From NCBI RefSeq assembly GCF_007830455.1, contig NZ_VLLB01000011.1, positions 62,001-126,000 on the forward strand: a stretch of DNA of 64,000 bases. The letters are read 5' to 3'. The stretch is from Pseudoduganella lurida. Its GTDB lineage: Bacteria > Pseudomonadota > Gammaproteobacteria > Burkholderiales > Burkholderiaceae_D. A program made the translations under genes and the position numbers. Each line of letters opens with the position of its first letter. Position 1 is the stretch's first letter. Below, in pieces: positions 1-8,847 of this stretch. The notes under the pieces were generated by a model. That model was not told where the DNA came from and searched no databases. It worked only from the letters and a program-made list of their open reading frames with translations.

Positions 1-918
1 ACCAGCGCTCAACTTGCAACGCTACAGGCGGCCATCGTGCCTGCGTCGATGCTGTCGGTCTGTCTGCACCTGATCGAGCAGTACGGCCACGACTGCCGCA
101 CTTGCCCGCATTGCGCGCATCCCCGCACTTATCGCCACGGATTCGCTTATGGCCTGCAACGCTACCGATGCTGCGCGTGCCGGCGCACCTTCAACAAGCT
201 CACCAACACACCAATGGCGTCTCTGCGCCTGCGAGGCAAGTGGCTGCCCTTTCTGCAGTGCCTGCTCGATTCGCTGCCGGTCCGGGCCGCGGCGAAGCAG
301 GTCGGCATCCACCGCAACACCAGCTTCCGGTGGCGCCACCGCTTTCTCCAGGACGGCAAGCACGACCGGCCAGCCAAGCTGCAAGGCATCGTCGAGGCCG
401 ACGAAACCTATCTGCTCGAATCGCAGAAGGGCAGTCGTCATCTGACCCGTCCCGCCAGGCACCGCGGCGGGCGGGCAAAACGACGGGGCGTTTCCCACGA
501 ACTCGATTGCCTCCTCGTGGCCCGGGACCGGGGCGGCCACACGCGCGACTTCGTCTGCGGTCGGGGACCGGCCACGGCAACGCAGCTGCGGGAGCATTTG
601 CAACCGGTTCTATCGCGCGATGTGATGCTGATTTCGGACAGTGCGGCGGCCTACCGGGCCTTTGCGGAGGCGGCAGGCATCCTGCACGAGACGGTCAACC
701 TGCGTGCCGGCATCCGGGCCCGCGGCACCATCCACCTGCAAAACGTGAACGCCTATCACGGCCGCTTCCATGGCTGGCTGGCCCGCTTCAACGGCGTGGC
801 CAGCCGCTATCTGTCCAACTATCTGGGCTGGCGCCATGGGCTCGAAGCCCGGCGCTGGCGCACGCCGGCCCGCTGTCTGATCGCGGCATTGGGCCACAAT
901 ACGGTCGAGTCGGGTTAG
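1..918 (+). CDS. IS1595-family (ISXO2-like) transposase, 5' end open at window edge
   Basis: This is a DDE-type transposase of the IS1595/ISXO2 class. Counting from the GTG at 37, an N-terminal zinc ribbon has Cys at 23, 26, 45 and 48. A helix-turn-helix region follows at about 82-100, and then the catalytic core: Asp122 in VEADETYLLE, Asp201 in LISDSAAAY, and an Asn/His cluster in NVNAYHGRFHGWL near 236-246. The frame stays open from 37 back to base 1, so the true start may lie outside the window. The stop at 916-918 is followed by only about 40 bp before the neighbouring permease gene ends, so the right end of the element must lie in that gap. Without the left end, intactness and terminal repeats cannot be judged. 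Confidence 0.85.
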   Translation, partial: TSAQLATLQAAIVPASMLSVCLHLIEQYGHDCRTCPHCAHPRTYRHGFAYGLQRYRCCACRRTFNKLTNTPMASLRLRGKWLPFLQCLLDSLPVRAAAKQVGIHRNTSFRWRHRFLQDGKHDRPAKLQGIVEADETYLLESQKGSRHLTRPARHRGGRAKRRGVSHELDCLLVARDRGGHTRDFVCGRGPATATQLREHLQPVLSRDVMLISDSAAAYRAFAEAAGILHETVNLRAGIRARGTIHLQNVNAYHGRFHGWLARFNGVASRYLSNYLGWRHGLEARRWRTPARCLIAALGHNTVESG

Positions 919-957
919 TACGGGAAACTTCCACAGGCTTGAGTGACAGCGCCAAAT

Positions 958-1854
958 TTATGCAGCGGGCCGGAACAGCCTGCCGCCAAACAGCACGCAC
1001 ATCAGCGCGAGCACGGTCAGGGCAATGCCGCCCCATTGCCATGCGGTGATCGATTCGTCCAGGATGAGCACCCCGGCGGTGATGCCGACCACGGGGACGC
1101 CGAGGCTGAACGGCGCCACCTTGTTGGCCGGATGGCGCTTGAGCAGCAGCGTCCACAGGCCGTAGCCGACCAAGGTGGCCATCCAGCCCAGGTAGGCCAG
1201 CGCAACCCAGGCCGACAGCGGCGCGGCCGTCCACTGCCAGCGCGTGGCGGCGGGATCGAAGGCGAGCGACAGCAGCGCGAACGGCACGATCGGCGCCAGG
1301 CAGCTCCACACCAGGAAGGCCAGCGGATCGAAGCCGGGACTGCTCTGCTGGGCGCGCCGCACGACGATGTTCGACGCGGCCCACATCGCCGCGCCGGCCA
1401 GGCACAGCACGAAACCGGCGACGGTGGTGTCGCCCGCGCCGGCGGCACCGGCATAGTTCATGCCGAAGCACAGCAGGCCGAGTGCCGCGATGCCCAGGCC
1501 CAGCAGCAGCTGGCGGGTGGGCTTCTCGCCCAGCAGCGCGTAGCCATAGACGGCCGTGAAGAAGATCTGCGTCTGCAGCAGCACGGAGGCCAGCGAGGCG
1601 CTCATGCCCACCTTCAGCGACATGAACACGAAGCCGAACTGCCCCAGCCCCTGCGTCAGGCCATACAGCACCATCCATCGCGGCGCCACGGGCGGGCGGC
1701 GCAGGAACAGCACCAGCGGCAGCGTGGCGAACAGGAAGCGGCCCACGCCCAGCTGGAACGGCGTGAAGTAGCGCAGCCCGACTTTCATCGCCACGAAGTT
1801 GGTACCCCAGATGATCACGACCACGAGTGCCGCCAGCAGGTCCCTGCCTTTCAT
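958..1854 (-). CDS. EamA/DMT-family transporter
   Basis: This 298-residue, very hydrophobic protein has about ten predicted membrane helices arranged as two EamA repeats (roughly residues 5-135 and 148-290), the usual length for the drug/metabolite transporter superfamily. Members export metabolites such as amino acids or amines, but the substrate cannot be read from the sequence. The start is supported by an AAGGG six bases upstream. The gene follows the FUSC gene by 21 nt on the same strand, so it is probably the last gene of a carboxypeptidase-exporter-permease operon. Confidence 0.85.
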   Translation of the reverse strand: MKGRDLLAALVVVIIWGTNFVAMKVGLRYFTPFQLGVGRFLFATLPLVLFLRRPPVAPRWMVLYGLTQGLGQFGFVFMSLKVGMSASLASVLLQTQIFFTAVYGYALLGEKPTRQLLLGLGIAALGLLCFGMNYAGAAGAGDTTVAGFVLCLAGAAMWAASNIVVRRAQQSSPGFDPLAFLVWSCLAPIVPFALLSLAFDPAATRWQWTAAPLSAWVALAYLGWMATLVGYGLWTLLLKRHPANKVAPFSLGVPVVGITAGVLILDESITAWQWGGIALTVLALMCVLFGGRLFRPAA

Positions 1855-1875
1855 GTGCCGCCCTTCATGCGCCGG

Positions 1876-4107
1876 TCATGCCGCGGTCTCGCGCCGCACC
1901 ACGTTCTTCTCGATCGCGGCCCGGTGCACGATGATCTGCTCGGCGTCGGCCTGCAGCAGCCGGATGCGGCGCTGCACGACGGCGAAGCCCGGCCACGAGG
2001 CGGGGCCGCCGGCGCCCGAGCTGTGCGTGGCGGCCGGATCGAGCACGCCTTCCACCACCGTGGTGCACGACGCGGGCAGGCCGGGCTGCGCCAGCGCGGC
2101 GGACAGCGCGCCGCATACATGGTCATGGCTGGTCGCCAGCATGGCGTTGACCTGGTCGGCCGGAATGTCGGCCACGTGGCGGCGCAGGATCGCGCGCAGC
2201 GCCGCCACGTGCGCCACCAGCAGGTAGTTCTGCACGATGAACAGGTTGATGTCCTCCACTGCGCGGCGCTTGCTGGCCGGTTCGTCGAGCATGCGCATCA
2301 GGGCGGCGGACAGCGTGGCCAGCGCATCCATCAGGCCCTTCCTCTGCACGCGGTAGGGGAAGTCGTTGCGCTCCTTGCCCTGCAACAGCTCGAAGCTGGC
2401 CTGCATGTAGCGCAGGTTGGCCGCCAGCACCTGGTCCATCAGCTTCGGCAGCGACTGGTATTCCCAGCTGGCCAGCACGAAGCTGAACAGCGTGGCCACG
2501 GCCGCGCCGATGAAGGTATCCACCAGCCGTTCCGTGATCATGCCCACGCTGCCGCCCATGGCCAGGTTCATCTGCAGCAGGATCATGATCGACACGGCGA
2601 TCGCCGTGTACCGGTAGCGCAGCACCACGAAGGTGGGCGTGGCGATGGTGGCCAGCACCAGCACCGTCAGGATCACGGCCGGGTGGTTGAAGAACAGCAG
2701 GATGACGGCGGCCACCACGCAGCCGATCACCGTGCCCGTGATGCGGTCGCTGCGGCGCTGCTTCGTCATCGAGAAGCTGGGCCGCAGGATGATCACGATG
2801 GTGAGGATGATCCAGTAGCTGTGCGCCGAGTAGGAGGGAAACAGCGACGGCAGCGAGGTGCCGATCGCCACGCCGCACACCACCGCCATCGCCACCCGCA
2901 GCGAGTAGCGGAAGATCGGCGAATCGAAGCGGAAGTGCGACAGCATCACGGCGATCTCGTACTTCTGCTGCGACAGGAAAGGCTGCATGTCCTGGTCCAG
3001 CCAGAACGGCGTGCTGTCGTAGGCCTTCTGGCTGGCCACGTGCAGCTCGCCCACCATGCCCACGATGGCGCGCACCTTGTTGCGCTGGGCGCGCAGCACG
3101 GCCAGCGCTTCGGCCACCGGTTCGCCGGCATCCACGCGGCGCTGCAGGACCGCCACCTCGGCATCGAGCGCGGCGAGTTCCGGCGCGTAGCTGATGGCCT
3201 GGAACGAAGCCTTCTTGCGCGTGACCGCATAGCCGACGGCCTCGATGTCGCGCGCGCACTTGTAGGCCAGATCGTGCAGCGCCTTCAGGGCCGGCGACTC
3301 GGCCAGGTGCAGGCGCAGCTGGGCGTAGTCCGTGTGGGTGGCGAGGATCTGTTCGTACAGGTCCAGCATCGTCACGTGGATCTGCACCACGATCGCATCC
3401 TTGCGGTTCTGGTGGGCGCGCAGGATCAGGTCGCGCGAGGCCTGCTGCCGGTCCGCCAGCAGCGCCTGGTGGCGCACCAGCTTGTTGAACTGCTCGGTGA
3501 TGCCGAAGCGCGGGTCGTAGAAGTCGGCCTTGATGTCGATGTAGGCGGCCAGCTCGAACAGCGCCTCGGCCAGCACCTGCTGCTTGATACGGTGGCGCAG
3601 CAGCCAGGAGATCGCCATCGCATAGGCCAGGTAGGCGATGCCGCCCAGCGTGAACAGGCCGGCATGGGACAGCGCCTGCAGCGGCGTCAGGTGGTGTTCC
3701 ATCGACATCGTCATGATGAACAGGGTTGCCAGCTGCAGCGGCATCGACTTCTTGCCGTACACGACCATCATGCTGGCGAAGAAGGACAGCAGCACGAGGG
3801 CCGCCATCAGCAGCCAGAAGTAGGGCGCGCACAGGCTCACGCCCAGGGTGACGAGGCTGCACAGCAGCACCGAGGCCAGCATCTCGTTGAACTTGTGGCG
3901 CAGGGGGCTGGGCATGTCCATCAGCGCCGTGCACAGCGCGCCGATGCCGACCGACAGGGCGGTGGTCATGTCGGACACGGCCAGCGTCGCCAGGATGATG
4001 CCAATCAGCCCCGCGCCGAAGCGCAGGCCCAGGTGGAAGTAGTGGCTGTAGAAGAAGGTGCGCGTGCTCAGGGCGTAATGCAGGGGCTGAGCCATCGTCC
4101 GGCGCAT
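1876..4107 (-). CDS. FUSC/YccS-family inner-membrane protein
   Basis: This 743-residue protein has the layout of YccS/YhfK-type FUSC proteins. A cluster of membrane helices near residues 25-170 is followed by a long soluble middle part (about 175-400), a second helix cluster (about 405-535) and a soluble C-terminus. The family is related to aromatic-acid efflux pumps (AaeB) and is thought to be exporters, mostly of unknown substrate. It starts 3 nt after the M14 peptidase stop and is 21 nt before the EamA permease, which suggests co-transcription. A second possible start (MAQPL) lies four codons in, and neither start has a strong ribosome site. Confidence 0.85.
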   Translation of the reverse strand: MRRTMAQPLHYALSTRTFFYSHYFHLGLRFGAGLIGIILATLAVSDMTTALSVGIGALCTALMDMPSPLRHKFNEMLASVLLCSLVTLGVSLCAPYFWLLMAALVLLSFFASMMVVYGKKSMPLQLATLFIMTMSMEHHLTPLQALSHAGLFTLGGIAYLAYAMAISWLLRHRIKQQVLAEALFELAAYIDIKADFYDPRFGITEQFNKLVRHQALLADRQQASRDLILRAHQNRKDAIVVQIHVTMLDLYEQILATHTDYAQLRLHLAESPALKALHDLAYKCARDIEAVGYAVTRKKASFQAISYAPELAALDAEVAVLQRRVDAGEPVAEALAVLRAQRNKVRAIVGMVGELHVASQKAYDSTPFWLDQDMQPFLSQQKYEIAVMLSHFRFDSPIFRYSLRVAMAVVCGVAIGTSLPSLFPSYSAHSYWIILTIVIILRPSFSMTKQRRSDRITGTVIGCVVAAVILLFFNHPAVILTVLVLATIATPTFVVLRYRYTAIAVSIMILLQMNLAMGGSVGMITERLVDTFIGAAVATLFSFVLASWEYQSLPKLMDQVLAANLRYMQASFELLQGKERNDFPYRVQRKGLMDALATLSAALMRMLDEPASKRRAVEDINLFIVQNYLLVAHVAALRAILRRHVADIPADQVNAMLATSHDHVCGALSAALAQPGLPASCTTVVEGVLDPAATHSSGAGGPASWPGFAVVQRRIRLLQADAEQIIVHRAAIEKNVVRRETAA

Positions 4108-4110
4108 GGC

Positions 4111-5811
4111 TTACAGCAGCCCCAGGACGGGATAGCGGCGCCATTCCGGCTCGGCGTGGCGCGCGCAGTTGTGCAGGATGAAGTGCAGCACCGCGTCCTG
4201 GTTCGACAGCTTCTCCGGATTGGCCGCCTTCCATGCCTCGAACTTCGCGTTCAGTTCCGGCTCGGTGGCCAGCAGCTCCACGGCGAGATCCTCGAACACG
4301 TAGTCGGAAATGGCTTCCTTCTTTTCCAGGATCGAATTGAAGAAGCCCCAGCGGAAGAAGCTGTCGTGGGCCTGCGGTTCCAGCGTCTCCACGGCGTAGC
4401 GGGCGTTGTCCTGGTCCAGCGGCACGATCCAGTCGCCCGGGTTCAGCGTGAAGGTGCCGGTGCGCGCTTCGACATCGACCGTGTCGTGGAACATATGGCC
4501 TTCGTAGGCATGCGCGCGGGTCGACAGGTCACCGATCTGGTAATAGCGCGCCTGTACTTCGGTCGGCGCCGTCACGCGCGTCATCTGCACGCCGTTCCAC
4601 TGCAGGCGCTCGACCACTTCGCGCCACTGCTGCGGCACCACGTAGGCCTTTGGCGCCTGCACCACGGTGTCGGCCACGAAGTTGCTGTAGTACGGGATGT
4701 CCTTCTCGTACGGCTTGCTGCGGTCGTACGACAGGCGCGTGTAGTTGCCCAGCACGCTGGGGTGGCGGCGCGCCTCGTAGCCCTTGAAGCGGAAAGTGGT
4801 GGGGTGGGCTTCGTCCATGCGCCAGGTGACGGGCCAGGTCTTCTGCTGGCGCTGGGCCGCTTTCGCTGCGGCGCGCAGGCGCCGGATCTCGTCGCCATGC
4901 TGCACGGTGAAGTCGCGCGTCACGTCCAGCAGCGCGCGCATCGATTCGTAGCGGTCCGCGAAGGGTTTCAGCATGTGCGTCTCGGGCATGAAGCCGATGA
5001 TGTTGTGCAGCGCCGTGAAGCCGGTCGAGAAGCGCGGCACTTCGAGGAATTCGGCGATGCCGTCGTCCGGCGTCTCCTGCACCGGGTTCACGTACGGGCA
5101 GGTGGGCCAGCCGCGCTGCGCCATCTTCGCGAAGACATGGGGCAGCATCGTCGTGCGCAGGAACGGGCCGAGGCCGGAGCCGAGCTTGTCGGCCTGCGTG
5201 TGGATCAGCGTCATCGTGTACGAATAGTCCGCACCGTTGGAGGTGTGGGTGTCGACCATCACGTCCGGATCCCACTGCGTGATGAGTTCGTTGAAGAAGC
5301 GCGCGTTCAGCGTGTCGCACTTGATGAAGTCGCGGTTCAGGTCCAGGTGGCGGCTGTTGCCGCGGAAGCCGAACAGCTCCGGGCCGTCCTGGTTCGGGCG
5401 CGACGTATTGGCGCGGTTGGCGCAGCCGTCCACGTTATACACGGGCACGAACAGCAGCACCGTCCGGCCGAGCGTGGCCAGCAGCGCCGGATCGACACAG
5501 AAGTCGCGCACGATGGCCATGCAGGCATCGATGCCTTCCGGCTCGCCCGGGTGGATGCCGTTGTTGTTGAAGAAGACCGGGCGGCCGGCACGCTGGATCT
5601 CCTCCCGGTCGAACACGCCATCCGCGCTCACCACGCCCACGTGCAGCGGAATGCCGCCGTCGGACACGCCTGCCTGTTCGAACCGCAGCACGTTCGGGAA
5701 GCGCCGCGCCAGCTCTTCATAAAAGGCGATGCAGTCGGTCCACAGCGTGGTCTGGTTCTGGTTGCCCTGCTCGTAAGGCGTCGGCAGGGAATGGGGCGCG
5801 GTTGGGTGCAT
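4111..5811 (-). CDS. M14-family zinc carboxypeptidase
   Basis: This metallopeptidase of about 566 residues carries the M14 zinc motif HxxE in NNNGIHPGEPEGIDA and a downstream histidine in VDTHTSNGADYSYT. These match the ligand pattern of family M14 carboxypeptidases and related deacylases, with an extra C-terminal region of about 250 residues that I do not recognise. No signal peptide is visible, so it is probably cytoplasmic. The open frame runs further upstream to 6054, but the region before 5832 reads as non-coding leader. I chose the Met of MHPTAPHSLP; a Met at 5832 is an alternative. It heads the run with the FUSC exporter and EamA permease, so peptide or amino-acid handling coupled to export is a reasonable guess only. 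Confidence 0.8.
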   Translation of the reverse strand: MHPTAPHSLPTPYEQGNQNQTTLWTDCIAFYEELARRFPNVLRFEQAGVSDGGIPLHVGVVSADGVFDREEIQRAGRPVFFNNNGIHPGEPEGIDACMAIVRDFCVDPALLATLGRTVLLFVPVYNVDGCANRANTSRPNQDGPELFGFRGNSRHLDLNRDFIKCDTLNARFFNELITQWDPDVMVDTHTSNGADYSYTMTLIHTQADKLGSGLGPFLRTTMLPHVFAKMAQRGWPTCPYVNPVQETPDDGIAEFLEVPRFSTGFTALHNIIGFMPETHMLKPFADRYESMRALLDVTRDFTVQHGDEIRRLRAAAKAAQRQQKTWPVTWRMDEAHPTTFRFKGYEARRHPSVLGNYTRLSYDRSKPYEKDIPYYSNFVADTVVQAPKAYVVPQQWREVVERLQWNGVQMTRVTAPTEVQARYYQIGDLSTRAHAYEGHMFHDTVDVEARTGTFTLNPGDWIVPLDQDNARYAVETLEPQAHDSFFRWGFFNSILEKKEAISDYVFEDLAVELLATEPELNAKFEAWKAANPEKLSNQDAVLHFILHNCARHAEPEWRRYPVLGLL

Positions 5812-5980
5812 GGTTCTGGATCTCAGGAGCATAGTGGGAGGCGGTGCGCCGGGTAGGCGGCCGGGTGTGAAATTGTAGCACCGCATCATTTGTGGTCCGG
5901 ATGCCGCAGCGGCAGGGAAACGTGCGGAGGGCGGCGCAGCCGTCGTGCTATCAACGTTGTTCCAATAGAGGAGACTTCCG

Positions 5981-6904
5981 ATGAAACGCTTTGCTTTCCT
6001 GATCCAGATGGCGCTGTTGTTCGCGCTGGGCATGCCTGCCATGGCCCAGCACACGGCGCCGCGCTACACGCTGAACCTGCCGGTTACCGCCACGGCCGCG
6101 CCGGCCGAGCAGTCCGTGCAGTTCATCGGCACGGCCACGGTGCTGATCCGCTATGCGGGCCTGACGATCCTGACCGATCCGAACTTCCTGCACAAGGGCG
6201 ATCACGTGCACCTGGGCTACGGGCTGACCTCGGAACGGCTGACCGACCCGGCCATCGCGTTCGACCAGCTGCCGCCTGTCGACTTCGTGCTGCTGTCGCA
6301 CCTGCACGACGACCATTTCGACAAGCTGGTGCGCGAGAAGCTGAACCGCGCCACGCCCATCGTCACCACCGATGCCGCGGACGACGAGCTGCGCAAGCTG
6401 GGCTTCCAGAGCGTGTTCGGGCTGGGCACCTGGCAGGACATGCTGGTGACCAAGGGCGACGCCAGCGTGCGCGTCACATCGCTGCCGGGGCGCCATGGGC
6501 CGGCTGCCGCGGCGGCGCTGCTGCCGAGCGTGATGGGGTCGATGCTGGACTTTGCCGCGCCGGCCGGCCGCTACCGCATCTATGTCAGCGGCGACACGAT
6601 GGTCTATGACGACATCGCCGAGATCCCGAAACGCTTCCCCGGCGTGGACCTGGCGCTGCTGCACCTGGGTGGCACGCGCATCCTGGGCCTGGTGACGGTC
6701 ACGATGGATGCTGAAGAGGGCGTCAAGATGCTCAAGCTGATCGCCCCCGACCACGCCATCCCCATCCACTACAACGACTACACGGTGTTCAAGTCGCCGC
6801 TGTCGGACTTCCAGAAGGCCGTGCAGGAGGCCGGGCTGGCGGAAAAGGTAACGTACCTGAAGCACGGCGAGTCGTACCGCTTCACGCCGGCAGCGAAGCG
6901 CTAA
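5981..6904 (+). CDS. MBL-fold metallo-hydrolase, exported
   Basis: This 307-residue protein of the metallo-beta-lactamase fold begins with a signal peptide (about residues 1-22, ending MPAMAQ). The metal-binding signature SHLHDDHFD gives His107, His109, Asp111 and His112. Further ligands are likely in GRHGP (about 167), VSGDTMVYD and IPIHYNDY. The pattern resembles UlaG/RomA-type hydrolases, but the substrate is unknown. The start has a good AGAGGAG seven bases upstream. The gene is divergent from the M14 peptidase. A related but metal-site-free protein follows at 7132, so the pair probably arose by duplication. Confidence 0.85.
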   Translation: MKRFAFLIQMALLFALGMPAMAQHTAPRYTLNLPVTATAAPAEQSVQFIGTATVLIRYAGLTILTDPNFLHKGDHVHLGYGLTSERLTDPAIAFDQLPPVDFVLLSHLHDDHFDKLVREKLNRATPIVTTDAADDELRKLGFQSVFGLGTWQDMLVTKGDASVRVTSLPGRHGPAAAAALLPSVMGSMLDFAAPAGRYRIYVSGDTMVYDDIAEIPKRFPGVDLALLHLGGTRILGLVTVTMDAEEGVKMLKLIAPDHAIPIHYNDYTVFKSPLSDFQKAVQEAGLAEKVTYLKHGESYRFTPAAKR

Positions 6905-6923
6905 CCGCGGACCCGCGAATCCG

Positions 6924-6997
6924 ATGTCCTGGTGCCTGGCACCAGGACACGACCTCGGCAATGTCCCGGTGCCACGCACCAGGACACAGGCTCGGCA
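6924..6997 (+). repeat. Two direct copies of a 37-bp palindromic repeat
   Basis: Two adjacent 37-bp units (6924-6960 and 6961-6997) each hold a hairpin. The first is GTCCTGGTGCC/GGCACCAGGAC; the second is degenerate (GTCCCGGTGCC, GCACCAGGAC). Both end in CTCGGCA. They lie between the two MBL-fold genes and could also act as a weak terminator. Confidence 0.75.
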
Positions 6998-7131
6998 ATG
7001 CTCCGGGCCGGAATGCATGCCGAAAGCGTCGCGTTATCGCGACGGGCGCCGGGCAGTCGGGCACGCCTTGCGAAAGCGCGCATCCGGCCGTGGCCGCCAT
7101 GCTATCTGTGGAGCTTTCCATGGAGGCCCGG

Positions 7132-7836
7132 ATGAAGAAGCCGACTGCTGCCCTGCTACCCGCCTTGCTGTCCGTGCTGCTGGCCTGCATGCTGGCAGGC
7201 AGCCTCCGGGCGGCGGACGTGCCCCGCCTGCGCATCACGATCCCGGCCGGCGCGGCGCACCAGGAAGCGGGCGGCAGCATCCATTTCCTGGGCACGGCCA
7301 CGGCGCTGGTGCGCGTGCGCGGGCTGGCGGTCCTGATCGATCCGGGCGAGGATGGCGGCAGCGGTGTCCTGCCGCAGGCGGATGTGGTGCTGCTGTCGCA
7401 GCCTGCCGCGCTGGTGGCCGGCCTGTCGCCATGGAGCGGCACGCCGGTGGTGACGATGGCCGCCATGGCGCAGCACCTGCGCGCGCAGGGCTACCGTAGC
7501 GTGTATCCGCTGGAGACGTGGGAAGGGATCACGATCCGCAAGGGCGATACGCGCCTGCGGCTGACCTCGATGCCCGATGCGCGCGGCATGCGGCCCGCGG
7601 CAATGGCGGTGATGCTGGACTTCGGCCCGAGCTGCCGGGTGTTCGTGCACAACGGGGCATTGACGCGCGACGAGATCGGCCTGATCCCGCAGCGCTTTCC
7701 CGGCGCGCGGCTGGCACTGCTGCGGCAGGACGGCACGCCGCTGCTGCTGTCGATGGACGGTGACCGTGAAGCCACGGCCCGGCGGCCTGTCGCGCGCGGC
7801 GAACCCTATCGCTTCGGTTCGGCCACGTGCAACTGA
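7132..7836 (+). CDS. MBL-like exported protein lacking the metal site
   Basis: This protein of 234 residues has a signal peptide (about 1-28, ending SLRAADV) and clear similarity to the preceding MBL hydrolase: SIHFLGTATALVRVRGLAVLIDP matches its QFIGTATVLIRYAGLTILTDP region. The metal motif is gone, however. Where the neighbour has SHLHDDH, this protein reads SQPAALV (residues 89-95), and the later GRHGP and HYND ligands are also absent. It is about 70 residues shorter. A GGAGG five bases before the ATG sets the start; longer upstream frames would read through the repeat region. It is probably catalytically dead, perhaps a binding protein or a decaying duplicate. Confidence 0.75.
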   Translation: MKKPTAALLPALLSVLLACMLAGSLRAADVPRLRITIPAGAAHQEAGGSIHFLGTATALVRVRGLAVLIDPGEDGGSGVLPQADVVLLSQPAALVAGLSPWSGTPVVTMAAMAQHLRAQGYRSVYPLETWEGITIRKGDTRLRLTSMPDARGMRPAAMAVMLDFGPSCRVFVHNGALTRDEIGLIPQRFPGARLALLRQDGTPLLLSMDGDREATARRPVARGEPYRFGSATCN

Positions 7837-7999
7837 AGGCCCGGCATGGACTTGCACCCGAAGCCGGTACCTGAAGTCCGGTCCCGAGGCCGCGCCTGGA
7901 GTTTGTACCCGGCTCCGAACTTGAAATGCGCTCCCGGGGCAGGTTCCGAAGCGGGCCAATGACGCCAGCCGTCCCGTGCACCCGGCGCAGAGCGAACGC

Positions 8000-8560
8000 T
8001 TATGCCTTGGCGTTCGACTCGACCCACTTGCCGAATGCCTCGGCGAACTGGGTGAATACCTGCTTCGACTGTTCATTCGCTATCGAGCCATCCTCGGCCA
8101 GCAGGTTGGCCGAGTTGCCGATGTAGAGCTCCGGCGCCGGCATCACCGGCACGTTCAGGAATACCACGGCCTGGCGTACATTGTGGTTGGCACCGAAGCC
8201 GCCGATCGCGCCCGGCGACTGCGACACGACGGCGGCCGGCTTGCCGTTCCAGATGCTCTTGCCATACGGGCGCGAACCCACGTCGATGGCGTTCTTCAGC
8301 GCGCCGGGAATCGTGCGGTTGTACTCGGGCGTGAAGAACAGCACGGCATCGGCCGCGCCCAGTTTCTCGCGGAAGGCCGTCCAGGCGGCCGGCGGCGTGC
8401 CTTCGTCGTCCAGGTCCTGGTTGTACAGCGGCAGGTCGCCCAGCTCGATGAATTCCGCCTCCAGCGTTGCCGGCAGCAGCTTTGCCACGGCGTGCGCGTA
8501 CTTGCGGGTGAGCGAATCCTTGCGCAGGCTGCCGATGAGGACAGCAACTTTCTTGGCCAT
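8000..8560 (-). CDS. NADPH-dependent FMN reductase (NAD(P)H:quinone reductase type)
   Basis: This 186-residue flavodoxin-like protein carries the FMN phosphate loop GSLRKDS near residue 10 and the family motif TPEYNRTIPGALKNAID in the middle, as in chromate/azo/quinone reductases of the NADPH_FMN_red family. It would transfer electrons from NAD(P)H to FMN-bound acceptors in the cytoplasm. The start MAKKVAVLIG is preceded by AAGGAG at seven bases, so the longer frame to 8605 is rejected. It appears to be a single-gene unit. Confidence 0.88.
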   Translation of the reverse strand: MAKKVAVLIGSLRKDSLTRKYAHAVAKLLPATLEAEFIELGDLPLYNQDLDDEGTPPAAWTAFREKLGAADAVLFFTPEYNRTIPGALKNAIDVGSRPYGKSIWNGKPAAVVSQSPGAIGGFGANHNVRQAVVFLNVPVMPAPELYIGNSANLLAEDGSIANEQSKQVFTQFAEAFGKWVESNAKA

Positions 8561-8761
8561 GCTGGTGCTCCTTGATAAGTTTGGAAAGTCAGGTAAAAAG
8601 AACAATGTACCTGAAGCTGGCTGGGCATGCCTGCCCCGGAAGTTCAGTTGCTATTTCACTTGCAATGGAAAAAAGCCACACCCCTTGCAGGACGTGGCCT
8701 TGAAGCTTGAAAACCAGCGGCGTACCGGGACCTCGAGAAACCGTAATGAGCGACGCCAGAC

Positions 8762-8811
8762 CTGGTCTCCGGTACTCATCGTACTTTCGTACAATGAGTA
8801 CGGGAGACCAG
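8762..8811. repeat. 50-bp hairpin, 18-bp arms
   Basis: CTGGTCTCCGGTACTCAT at 8762-8779 pairs with 8794-8811 with a single mismatch, and the 14-base loop contains a further GTAC/GTAC pair. It lies between the end of the peptidase gene (8848) and the start of the FMN reductase (8560), both on the minus strand. There is no T-run on either side, so a simple terminator is less likely than a mobile palindromic repeat or a structured leader. Confidence 0.75.
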
Positions 8812-8847
8812 CGTATGGCGTTGCGTAACAGGTTTATCGTGGTTCCC

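Noticed and set aside
943..5856. A 1637-codon open frame on the plus strand
   Set aside because: It lies opposite three well-supported minus-strand genes and has His/Gln/Arg-rich composition typical of antisense frames in GC-rich DNA.
7109..7120. TGGAGCTTTCCA-like site before the metal-free MBL gene, similar to the LacI operator
   Set aside because: It lacks two bases of the 14-bp palindrome and lies far from the LacI regulator; one partial match is not enough.
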